From Rhinopithecus roxellana (taxonomy: Eukaryota; Chordata; Mammalia; Primates; Cercopithecidae), in contig NC_044568.1 in NCBI RefSeq assembly GCF_007565055.1, forward strand, positions 44,100,156-44,164,155: a stretch of 64,000 nucleotides of DNA. Direction: 5' to 3'. The position numbers were made by a program, and so were the translations under genes. Within the stretch, counting starts at the first letter, position 1. Each line of letters begins with the position of its first letter. A model generated the notes under the pieces. The model saw only the letters and a program-made list of their open reading frames with translations, made no database searches and was not told where the DNA came from. Positions 50,513 to 62,236 of the stretch are shown here, piece after piece.

Positions 50513-52228
50513 TTTCTGAGAGATTGCTTTCTGATGTGTGACTTCATCACACAGAGTTCCACCCTTCCCTTCTTGGAAGAGTTTGCTAACACTTTTGTCA
50601 TGGATTCTGCAAAGTGATATTTGGGAGCTCATTGAGTGCTATGGTGAAAAAGGAAATATCTTCAGTTTAAAAATTGAAAGAAGCCTTCTGAGAAACTGCA
50701 TTGCCATGTGTGAATGCACCTCACAGAGTTACACGTTTCTCTTCAGTGATCAGTTTGTTAGCACAGTTTTTTGGAAATCTGCAATGAGATACTTCATAGC
50801 GCAATGAAGCTTACCGTGACAAAGGAAATATCCTCAGATGAAAACTAGAAAGAAGGTTTCTTGGAAACCTCTTGTTGATGTGTGAATTCATTTCACAGAG
50901 TTACACTTACGTTTCGTGGAGCAGTCCATTAACACTGTCTTTGAGGAACCTGAGAAGGGCTTCTTTGGATCGCATGGAGGCCTCCGCTGATAAAGGAAAT
51001 TTCATCCGTTCAAAACGTGAAAGAAGCTTTCTGAGAAAGTTCTTTCTCATCAGTGAGTTCGTCTCACAGACTTACAACTTAGAGCTCAGGAAGCAGTTTG
51101 CTAACACTCTTTTCGTGGAAACTGCACAGTGATATTTGGGAGCCCTAGGGGCCCATGGTGAAAAAGGAAATATCCTCACATTATAACTAGAGAGAAGCTT
51201 TCTGAGAGATTGCTTTCTGATGTGTGACTTCATCACACAGAGTTCTACCCTTCCCTTCTTGGAACAGTTTGCTAACACTGTTGTCGTGGATTGTGCAAAG
51301 TGATATTTGGGAACTCATTGAGGGCTATGGTGAAAAAGGAAATATCCTCAGTTTAAAACTGGAAAGAAGACTTCGGAGAAACTGCATTGCCATGTGTGAA
51401 TGCACCTCACAGAGTTACACGTTTCTCTTCAGTGTTCAGTTTGTTAACACAGTTTTGTGGAAATCTGCAATGAGATACTTCATAGCGCAATGAACCTTAC
51501 GGTTTCAAAGGAAATATCTTCAGATGAAAACTAAAAAGAAGGTTTCTTGGAAACTTCTTGGTGATGTGTGAATTCATCTCAAAGAGTTACACTTATATTT
51601 CTTGGAGCTGTCCATTAACATTCTCTTTGAGGAACCTGAGAAGGGCTTCTTTGGATCGCATTGAGGTCTACGCTGATAAAGGAAATTTCATCAGGTCAAA
51701 ACGTGAAAGAAGCTTTCTGAGAAAGTTCTTTCTCATCAATAAGTTCATCTCACAGACTTACAACTTAGCGCTCAGGAAGCAGTTTCCTAACACTCTTTTC
51801 GTGGAAACTGCAAAGTGATATTTGGGAGCCCTAGGGGCACATGGTGAAAAAGGAAATATCCTCACATTATAACTAGAGAGAAGCTGTCTGAGAGATTTCT
51901 TTCTGATGTGTGACTTCATCACACAGAGTTCTACCTTTCCCTTCTTGGAACAGTTTGCTAACACTGTTGTCGTGGATTCTGCAAAGTGATATTTGGGAGC
52001 CCATAGGAGCCCATGGTGAAAAAGGAAGTATCCTCACATAAATACTGGAGAGAAGCTTTCTGAGATATTGCCCTCTGATGTGTGACTTCATCACACAGAA
52101 TTCCACCCTTCCCTTCTTGGAAGTGTTTGCTAACACTGTTGTCGTGGATTCTGCAAAGTGATATTTGGGAGCTCACTGAGAGCTATGGTGAAAAAGGAAA
52201 TATTCTCAGAAAGAAACTGGAAAGAAGC

Positions 52229-53237
52229 TTTCTTAGAACCAGCTTTGCGATGTGTGAATGCAACTCACAGAGTTACATGTTTCTCCTCAGTCATGCGTTT
52301 GCTTACACAGTTTTCTTGAGGTCTGCAATGGGATACTTCTTAGCGCCATGCAGCTGACGGAGACCAAGGTAAATCCTCAGATCAGAAAGTGAAAGAAGCT
52401 TTCTGAGAATTTGCTTTCTGATGTGTGACTTCATCTCTCAGAGTTACACCACTATTTCTTGGAGCCGTTTCCTAGGACTGTTTCCGTGGATTCTGAGAAG
52501 TGATATTTTCGATGGGTTTGAAGAGTGGAAGGACAAAGGAAATATCCTCCGAGAAAAACCAGAATGAATATTTCTGAGAAACTGTTTTGTGATGTGTGAA
52601 TTCATTTCACAGTGTTATACCCCCCTTTCATGGGGGATTTTCCTAACCCTCATTTTGTGGAATCTCATAAGTGATGGATATCGTTGAATCCCATGGTGAA
52701 GAAGGAAGTATCCTCGGAGAAATCTGTAGAGAATCCTTCTCAGAAACGTCTTTACTGTGGGTGAATTCGTCCCACAGAGTTCCGTCATTATTTTCACTGA
52801 GAAGCTTGCTAACCGAGTTTTCGCAGAATCTGCAATAGGACACACGGTGGCGCTCTAAGACCACAAAGAACCTCATCTTCATAAAGTAAGAAGCTTTCTG
52901 AGAAACCGCTTTGTGATTTGTGAATTCAACCCAATGAGTTACAGCTGTATTTCATGGGGCCGTTGGCTAGACCAGTTTGTGTGGAATCTGAGAACGGATA
53001 TTTCGGATCTCTTTGAAGCCTAAGGGGCCAAAGAAAATATCCTCCCATTAAAACGGAAAAGAAGACTTCTGAGAAACTTCTTTGTGAACTGTGACTTCGT
53101 CTCACAGAGTTACAACTTATTCCTCAGGAACAAGTTTGCTAACACTCTTTTCGTGGAATCTGCAAAGTGATATTTGGGAGCCCTTTGAAGCCTATGGTGA
53201 AAAAGGAAATATCCTCAGATAATAACTAGAGAGAAGC
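52229..53237 (+). repeat. Core module copy 8 (type description), 1009 bp
   Basis: Monomers are D' 52229-52399 (171), E 52400-52570 (171), F 52571-52735 (165), G 52736-52894 (159), H 52895-53065 (171) and I 53066-53237 (172). D' resembles D in its first half. Diagnostic strings are E 'gggtttgaagagtggaag', F 'cccctttcatgggggat', G 'cacacggtggcgctc', H 'atttcatggggccgttgg' and I 'cttattcctcaggaacaag'. G lacks about 12 bases relative to ordinary monomers. E-H are clearly more diverged from A-D than A-D are from each other. This is the last copy in the window. Confidence 0.93.
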
Positions 53238-53728
53238 CTTCTGAGAGATAGCTTTCTGATATGTGACTTCATCACACAGAGTTCCACCCTACCCTTCTTG
53301 GAAGAGTTTGCTAACACTGTTGTCGTGAATTCCGCAAAGTGATATTTGGGAGCTCATTGAGGGCTATGGTGAAAAAGGAAACATCCTCACATCATAACTA
53401 GAGAGAAGCTTTCTGAGAAACTGCATTGCCATGTGTGAATGCAACTCACAGAGTTACACGTTTCTCTTCAGTGATCAGTGTGTTAACACATTTTACTGTA
53501 AATCTGCAATTAGATACTTCATAGCGTATTGAAGCTTACGGTGACATAGGAAATATCCACAGAGGAAAACTAGAAAGAAGCTTTCTTTGAAACTTCTTGG
53601 CGATGTGTGAATTCATCTCACAGAGTTACACTTATGATTCGTGGAGCAGTCTATTAACACTGTCTTTGAGGAACCTGTGAAGTGCATCTTTGGATGGCAT
53701 TGAGGCCTACGCTGATAAAGGAAATTTC

Positions 53729-53745
53729 ATTCTTTCAAAACGGGA
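53729..53745 (+). promoter_or_regulatory. Near-match to the CENP-B box in one A monomer
   Basis: Against the essential pattern NTTCGNNNNANNCGGGN this 17-mer matches 8 of 9 fixed bases; the G of TTCG is T. Other block-4 A monomers read TCCG...CGTG at this place, 7 of 9. The site lies about 15-20 bases from the canonical box position within the monomer. It is probably coincidental, and binding is unlikely with the TTCG core broken. Confidence 0.3.
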
Positions 53746-55026
53746 AAGAGGCTTTCTGAGAAACTTCTTTCTGATCTGTGATTTCGTCTCACAGACTTAT
53801 AACCTAGATTTCAGGAAGCATTTTGCTAGCACTCCTTAGGTGGAATCTGGAAAGTGACATTTGGGAGCCCATAGGGTCCACGGTGAAAAAAGAAATATCC
53901 TCACAGAATAACTAGAGAGAAGCTTTCTGAGAGATTGCTTTCTGATGTGTGACTTCATCCCACAGAGTTCCACCCATCCCTTCTTGGAACAGATTGCTAA
54001 CACTGTGGTCGAGGATTGTGCAAAGTGATATTTGGGAGGTCATTGAGGGCTATGGTGAAAAAGGAAGTATCCTCACATAATAACTAGAGAGAAGCTTTCT
54101 GAGAAACTGCATTGCCATGGGTGAATGCCACTCACAGAGTTACACGTTTCTCTTCAGTGATCAGTGTGTTAACACAGTTTACTGGAAATCTGCAATTAGA
54201 TACTTCATACCGCAATGAAGCTTACTGTGACATAGGAAATATCCACAGATTAAAACTAGAAAGAAGCTTTCTTTGAAACTTCTTGGTGATGTGTGAATTC
54301 ATCTCACAGAGTTACACTTATGTTTCGTGGAGCAGTCTATTAACACTGTCTTTGAGGATCCTGAGAAGTGCTTCTTGGGATCGCGTTGAGGCCTACGCTG
54401 ATAAAGGAAATTTCATCCGTTCAAAGCGTGAAAGAAGCTTTCTGAGAAACTTCTTTCTGATCTGTGATTTCATCTCACAGACTTATAACCTAGACTTCAG
54501 GAAGCAGATTGCTAGCACTCTTTAGGTGGAATCTGGAAAGTGACATTTGGGAGCCCATAGGGCCCATGGTGAAAAAGGAAATATCCTCACAGAATAACTA
54601 GAGAGAAGCTTTCTGAGAGATTGCTTTCTGATGTGTGACTTCATCACACAGAGTTCCACCCTTCCCTTTTGGAACAGTTTTCTAACACTGTTGTCATGGA
54701 TTGTGCAAAGTGATATTTGGGAGCTCATTGAGGGCTATGGTGAAAAAGGAAATATCCTCACATAATAACTAGAGAGAAGCTTTCTGAGAAACTGCATTGC
54801 CATGTGGGAACGCAACTCACAGAGTTACACGTTTCTCTTCAGTGATCAGTGTGTTAACACAGTTTACTGGTAATCGGCAATTAGATACTTCATAGCGCAA
54901 TGAACCTTACGGTAACAAAGGAAATATCCATAGAAGAAAACTAGAAAGAAGCTTTCTTAGAAACTTCTTGGTGATGTGTGAATTCATCTCACAGAGTTAC
55001 ACTTATGTTTCTTGGAGCAGTCTATT

Positions 55027-58000
55027 AACACTGTCTTTGAGGAACCTGAGAAGTGCTTCTTTGGATCGCATTGAGGCCTACGCTGATAAAGGAAATTTCA
55101 TCCGTTCAAAACGTGAAAGAAGCTTTCTGAGAAACTTCTTTCTGATCTGTGATTTCATCTCACAGACTTATAACCTAGACTTCAGGAAGCAGATTGCTAG
55201 CACTCTTTGGGTGGAATCTGGAAAGTGACATTTGGAAGCCCATAGGGCCATTGGTGAAAAAGGAAATATCCTCACAGAATTACTGGAGAGGCTTTCTGAG
55301 ACCTTGCTTTCTGATGTGTGACTTCATCACACAGAGTTCCACCCTTCCCTTCTTGGAACAGTTTGCTAACACTGTTGTCGTGGATTGTGCAAAGTGATAT
55401 TTGGGAGCTCATTGAGGGCTATGGTGAAAAAGGAAATATCCTCACAGAATAACTAGAGAGAAGCTTTCTGAGAGATTGCTTTCTGATGTGTGACTTCATC
55501 ACACAGAGTTCCACCATTCCCTTCTTGGAACAGTTTGTTAACACTGTTGTCGTGAATTGTGCAAAGTGATATTTGGGAGCTCATTGAAGGCTATGGTGAA
55601 AAAGGAAATATCCTCACATAATAACTAGAGAGAAGCTTTCTGAGAAACTGCATTGCCATGTGTGAATGCAACTCACAGAGTTACACGTTTCTCTTCAGTG
55701 ATCAGTGTGTTAACACAGTTTACTGGAAATCTGCAATTCGATACTTCATAGCGCAATGAAGCTTACGGTGACATAGGAAATGTCCACAGAGGAAAACTAG
55801 AAAGAAGCTTTCTTTGAAACTTCTTGGTGATGTGTGAATTCGTCTCACAGAGTTACACTTATGTTTCGTGGAGCAGTCTATTAACACTGTCTTTGAGGAA
55901 CCTGAGAAGTGCTTCTTTGGATGGCATAGAGTCCTACGCAGATAAAGGAAATTTCATCCGTTCAAAACGTGAAAGAAGCTTTCTGAGAAACTTCTTTCTG
56001 ATCTGTGATTTCATCTCACAGACTTATAACCTAAACTTCAGGAAGCAGTTTGCTAGCACTCTTTAGGTGGAATCTGGAAAGTGACATTTGGGAGCTCATA
56101 GGGTCCATGGTGAAAAAGGAAATATCCTCACATAATAACAAGAGAGAAGCTTTCTGAGAAACTGCTTTGCCATGTGGAATGCAACTCTCAGAGTTACACG
56201 TTTCTCTTCAGTGATCTGTGTGTTAACATAGTTTACTGGACATCTGCCATTAGATACTTCATAGCGCAATGAACCTTACTGTGACAAAGGAAATATCCAT
56301 AGAAGAAAAGTAGAAGAAGCTTTCTTAGAAACATCTTGGTGATGTGTGAATTCATCTCACAGAGGTACACTTATGTTTCGTGGAGCAGTCTATTAACACT
56401 GTCTTTGAGGAACCTGAGAAGTGCTTCTTTGGATCGCATTGAGGCCTACGCTGAAAAAGGAAATTTCATCCGTTCAAAACGTGAAAGAAGCTTTCTGAGA
56501 AACTTCTTTCTGATCTGTGATTTCATCTCACAGACTTATAACCTAGACTTCAGGAAGCAGTTTGCTAGCACTCTTTAGCTGGAATCTGGAAAGTGACTTT
56601 TGGGAGCCCGTAGGGCCCATTTTTGAACAAGGAAATATCCTCACAGAATAACTAGAGAGAAGCTTTCTGAGAGATTGCTTTCTGATGTGTGACTTCATCA
56701 CACAGAGTTCCACCCTTCCCTTCTTGGAACAGTTTGCTAACACTGTGGTCGTGGATTGTGCAAAGTGATCTTTGGGAGCTCATTGAGGGCAATGGTGAAA
56801 AAGGAAATATCCTCACATAATAACTAGAGAGAAGCTGTCTGAGAAACTGCATTGCCATGTGTGAACGCAACTCACAGAGTGACACGTTTCTCTTCAGTGA
56901 TCAGTGTGTTAACACAGTTTACTGGAAATCGGCAATTAGATACTACATAGCGCAATGAACCTTACGGTGACAAAGGAAATATCCATAGAAGAAAACTAGA
57001 AAGAAGCTTTCTTAGAAACTTCTTGGTGATGTGTGAATTCATCTGACAGAGTTACACTTATGTTTCGTGGAGCAGTCTATTAACACTGTCGTTGAGGAAC
57101 CTGAGAAGTGCTTCTTTGGATCACATTGAGGCCTACGCTGATAAAGGAAATTTCATCCGATCAAAACGTGAAAGAAGCTTTCTGAGAAACTTCTTTCTGA
57201 TCTGTGATTTCATCTCACAGACTTATAACCTTGACTTCAGGAAGCAGTTTGCTAGCACTCTTTAGGTGGAATCTGGAAAGTGACATTTGGGAGCCCATAG
57301 GGCCCATGGTGAAAAAGGAAATATCCTCACAGAATAACTAGAGAGAAGCTTTCTGAGAGATTGCTTTCTGATGTGTGACTTCATCACACAGAGTTCCACC
57401 CTTCTCTTCTTGGAGCAGTTTGCTAACACTGTTGTCGTGGATTTTGCAAAGTGATCTTTGGGAGCTCATTGAGGGCAATGGTGAAAAAGGAAATATCCTC
57501 ACATAATAACTAGAGAGAAGCTGTCTGAGAAACTGCATTGCCATGTGTGAACGCAACTCACAGAGTTACACGTTTCTCTTCAGTGATCAGTGTATTAACA
57601 CAGTTTACTGGAGATCGGCAAATAGATACTTCATAGCGCAATGAACCTTACTGTGACAAAGGAAATATCCATAGAAGAAAACTAGAAAGAAGCTTTCTTA
57701 GAAACTTCTTGGTGACGTGTGAATTCATCTCACAGAGGTACACTTATGTTTCGTGGAGCAGTCTATTAACACTCTCTTTGAGGAACCTGAGAAGTGCTTC
57801 TTTGGATCACATTGAGGCCTACGCTAATAAAGGAAATTTCATCCGTTCAAAACGTGAAAGAAGCTTTCTGAGAAACTTCTTTCTGATCTGTGATTTCATC
57901 TCACAGACTTATAACCCAGATATCAGGAAGCAGTTTGCTAGCACTCTTTAGGTGGAATCTGGAAAGTGACTTTTGGGAGCCCGTAGGGCCCATTTATCCT

Positions 58001-58611
58001 CACAGAATAACTAGAGAGAAGCTTTCTGAGAGATTCCTTTCCGATGTGTGACTTCATCACACAGAGTTCCAACCTTCCCTTCTTGGAACAGTTTGCTAAC
58101 ACTGTGGTCCTGGATTGTGCAAAGTGATATTTGGGAGCTCATTGAGGGCTATGGTGAAAAAGGAAATATCCTCACAGAATAACTAGAGAGGAGCTTTCTG
58201 AGAGATTGCCTTCTGATGGGTGACTTCATCACACAGAGTTCCAACCTTCCCTTCTTGGAACAGTTTGTTTACACTGTTGTCGTGAATTCTGCAAAGTGAT
58301 ATTTGGGAGCTCATTGAGGGCTATGGTGAAAAAGGAAATATCCTCACATAATAACTAGAGAGAAGCTTTCTGAGAAACTGCTTTGCCATGTGGAATGCAA
58401 CTCTCAGAGTTACACGTTTCTCTTCAGTGATCAGTGTGTTAACACAGTTTACTGGATATCTGCACTTAGATACTTCATAGCGCAATGAACCTTACTGTGA
58501 CAAAGGAAATATCCATAGAAGAAAACTAGAAGAAGCTTTCTTAGAAAACTTCTTGGTGATGTGTGAATTCATCCCACAGAGTTACACTTATGTTTCGTGG
58601 AGCAGTCTTAT
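55027..58611 (+). repeat. 21-monomer unit, tandem copy 1 (3585 bp)
   Basis: The sequence from 55027 to 58651 aligns to 58612-62236 at a constant offset of 3585 bp with no net length change. By eye I find about 11 single-base differences, roughly 99.7% identity. Internal organisation by A starts is 5, 3, 4, 4 and 5 monomers. One monomer near 57990 has lost bases in the 'cccatttttgaacaaggaaat' segment, and the loss is present in both copies. Confidence 0.93.
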
Positions 58612-61600
58612 AACACTGTCTTTGAGGAACCTGAGAAGTGCTTCTTTGGATCGCATTGAGGCCTACGCTGATAAAGGAAATTTCATCCGTTCAAAATGTG
58701 AAAGAAGCTTTCTGAGAAACTTCTTTCTGATCTGTGATTTCATCTCACAGACTTATAACCTAGACTTCAGGAAGCAGATTGCTAGCACTCTTTGGGTGGA
58801 ATCTGGAAAGTGACATTTGGAAGCCCATAGGGCCATTGGTGAAAAAGGAAATATCCTCACAGAATTACTGGAGAGGCTTTCTGAGACCTTGCTTTCTGAT
58901 GTGTGACTTCATCACACAGAGTTCCACCCTTCCCTTCTTGGAACAGTTTGCTAACACTGTTGTCGTGGATTGTGCAAAGTGATATTTGGGAGCTCATTGA
59001 GGGCTATGGTGAAAAAGGAAATATCCTCACAGAATAACTAGAGAGAAGCTTTCTGAGAGATTGCTTTCTGATGTGTGACTTCATCACACAGAGTTCCACC
59101 ATTCCCTTCTTGGAACAGTTTGTTAACACTGTTGTCGTGAATTGTGCAAAGTGATATTTGGGAGCTCATTGAGGGCTATGGTGAAAAAGGAAATTTCCTC
59201 ACATAATAACTAGAGAGAAGCTTTCTGAGAAACTGCATTGCCATGTGTGAATGCAACTCACAGAGTTACACGTTTCTCTTCAGTGATCAGTGTGTTAACA
59301 CAGTTTACTGGAAATCTGCAATTCGATACTTCATAGCGCAATGAAGCTTACGGTGACATAGGAAATGTCCACAGAGGAAAACTAGAAAGAAGCTTTCTTT
59401 GAAACTTCTTGGTGATGTGTGAATTCGTCTCACAGAGTTACACTTATGTTTCGTGGAGCAGTCTATTAACACTGTCTTTGAGGAACCTGAGATGTGCTTC
59501 TTTGGATGGCATAGAGTCCTACGCAGATAAAGGAAATTTCATCCGTTCAAAACGTGAAAGAAGCTTTCTGAGAAACTTCTTTCTGATCTGTGATTTCATC
59601 TCACAGACTTATAACCTAAACTTCAGGAAGCAGTTTGCTAGCACTCTTTAGGTGGAATCTGGAAAGTGACATTTGGGAGCTCATAGGGTCCATGGTGAAA
59701 AAGAAAATATCCTCACATAATAACAAGAGAGAAGCTTTCTGAGAAACTGCTTTGCCATGTGGAATGCAACTCTCAGAGTTACACGTTTCTCTTCAGTGAT
59801 CTGTGTGTTAACATAGTTTACTGGACATCTGCCATTAGATACTTCATAGCGCAATGAACCTTACTGTGACAAAGGAAATATCCATAGAAGAAAAGTAGAA
59901 GAAGCTTTCTTAGAAACATCTTGGTGATGTGTGAATTCATCTCACAGAGGTACACTTATGTTTCGTGGAGCAGTCTATTAACACTGTCTTTGAGGAACCT
60001 GAGAAGTGCTTCTTTGGATCGCATTGAGGCCTACGCTGAAAAAGGAAATTTCATCCGTTCAAAACGTGAAAGAAGCTTTCTGAGAAACTTCTTTCTGATC
60101 TGTGATTTCATCTCACAGACTTATAACCTAGACTTCAGGAAGCAGTTTGCTAGCACTCTTTAGCTGGAATCTGGAAAGTGACTTTTGGGAGCCCGTAGGG
60201 CCCATTTTTGAACAAGGAAATATCCTCACAGAATAACTAGAGAGAAGCTTTCTGAGAGATTGCTTTCTGATGTGTGACTTCATCACACAGAGTTCCACCC
60301 TTCCCTTCTTGGAACAGTTTGCTAACACTGTGGTCGTGGATTGTGCAAAGTGATCTTTGGGAGCTCATTGAGGGCAATGGTGAAAAAGGAAATATCCTCA
60401 CATAATAACTAGAGAGAAGCTGTCTGAGAAACTGCATTGCCATGTGTGAACGCAACTCACAGAGTGACACGTTTCTCTTCAGTGATCAGTGTGTTAACAC
60501 AGTTTACTGGAAATCGGCAATTAGATACTACATAGCGCAATGAACCTTACGGTGACAAAGGAAATATCCATAGAAGAAAACTAGAAAGAAGCTTTCTTAG
60601 AAACTTCTTGGTGATGTGTGAATTCATCTGACAGAGTTACACTTACGTTTCGTGGAGCAGTCTATTAACACTGTCGTTGAGGAACCTGAGAAGTGCTTCT
60701 TTGGATCACATTGAGGCCTACGCTGATAAAGGAAATTTCATCCGATCAAAACGTGAAAGAAGCTTTCTGAGAAACTTCTTTCTGATCTGTGATTTCATCT
60801 CACAGACTTATAACCTTGACTTCAGGAAGCAGTTTGCTAGCACTCTTTAGGTGGAATCTGGAAAGTGACATTTGGGAGCCCATAGGGCCCATGGTGAAAA
60901 AGGAAATATCCTCACAGAATAACTAGAGAGAAGCTTTCTGAGAGATTGCTTTCTGATGTGTGACTTCATCACACAGAGTTCCACCCTTCTCTTCTTGGAG
61001 CAGTTTGCTAACACTGTTGTCGTGGATTTTGCAAAGTGATCTTTGGGAGCTCATTGAGGGCAATGGTGAAAAAGGAAATATCCTCACATAATAACTAGAG
61101 AGAAGCTGTCTGAGAAACTGCATTGCCATGTGTGAACGCAACTCACAGAGTTACACGTTTCTCTTCAGTGATCAGTGTGTTAACACAGTTTACTGGAAAT
61201 CGGCAAATAGATACTTCATAGCGCAATGAACCTTACTGTGACAAAGGAAATATCCATAGAAGAAAACTAGAAAGAAGCTTTCTTAGAAACTTCTTGGTGA
61301 CGTGTGAATTCATCTCACAGAGGTACACTTATGTTTCGTGGAGCAGTCTATCAACACTCTCTTTGAGGAACCTGAGAAGTGCTTCTTTGGATCACATTGA
61401 GGCCTACGCTAATAAAGGAAATTTCATCCGTTCAAAACGTGAAAGAAGCTTTCTGAGAAACTTCTTTCTGATCTGTGATTTCATCTCACAGACTTATAAC
61501 CCAGATATCAGGAAGCAGTTTGCTAGCACTCTTTAGGTGGAATCTGGAAAGTGACTTTTGGGATCCCGTAGGGCCCATTTATCCTCACAGAATAACTAGA

Positions 61601-62236
61601 GAGAAGCTTTCTGAGAGATTCCTTTCCGATGTGTGACTTCATCACACAGAGTTCCAACCTTCCCTTCTTGGAACAGTTTGCTAACACTGTGGTCCTGGAT
61701 TGTGCAAAGTGATATTTGGGAGCTCATTGAGGGCTATGGTGAAAAAGGAAATATCCTCACAGAATAACTAGAGAGGAGCTTTCTGAGAGATTGCCTTCTG
61801 ATGGGTGACTTCATCACACAGAGTTCCAACCTTCCCTTCTTGGAACAGTTTGTTTACACTGTTGTCGTGAATTCTGCAAAGTGATATTTGGGAGCTCATT
61901 GAGGGCTATGGTGAAAAAGGAAATATCCTCACATAATAACTAGAGAGAAGCTTTCTGAGAAACTGCTTTGCCATGTGGAATGCAACTCTCATAGTTACAC
62001 GTTTCTCTTCAGTGATCAGTGTGTTAACACAGTTTACTGGATATCTGCACTTAGATACTTCATAGCGCAATGAACCTTACTGTGACAAAGGAAATATCCA
62101 TAGAAGAAAACTAGAAGAAGCTTTCTTAGAAAACTTCTTGGTGATGTGTGAATTCATCCCACAGAGTTACACTTATGTTTCGTGGAGCAGTCTTATAACA
62201 CTGTCTTTGAGGAACCTGAGAAGTGCTTCTTTGGAT
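58612..62236 (+). repeat. 21-monomer unit, tandem copy 2, with the start of a third
   Basis: Near-identical to copy 1, with differences noted near 58702, 59165, 59197, 59493, 59703, 60645, 61179, 61196, 61350, 61564 and 61992. Homology at this offset ends inside an A monomer at 62236. There the sequence switches from the expected 'ttggatcgcattgaggcc' to 'ttggatggcatagagtcc', the version found near 55920 and 59505. Confidence 0.92.

Larger units (their letters stand above)
37764..52228 (+). repeat. Variable spacers of ordinary monomers between core modules
   Basis: Spacers between the eight modules are 37764-38623 (5 monomers), 39634-41352 (10), 42362-42533 (1), 43543-44571 (6), 45577-47465 (11), 48475-49505 (6) and 50513-52228 (10). 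Each begins and ends with C and contains zero, one or two D-A-B rounds. Full higher-order units (module plus spacer) are therefore 11, 16, 7, 12, 17, 12 and 16 monomers. No non-satellite insertion is seen. Confidence 0.88.
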
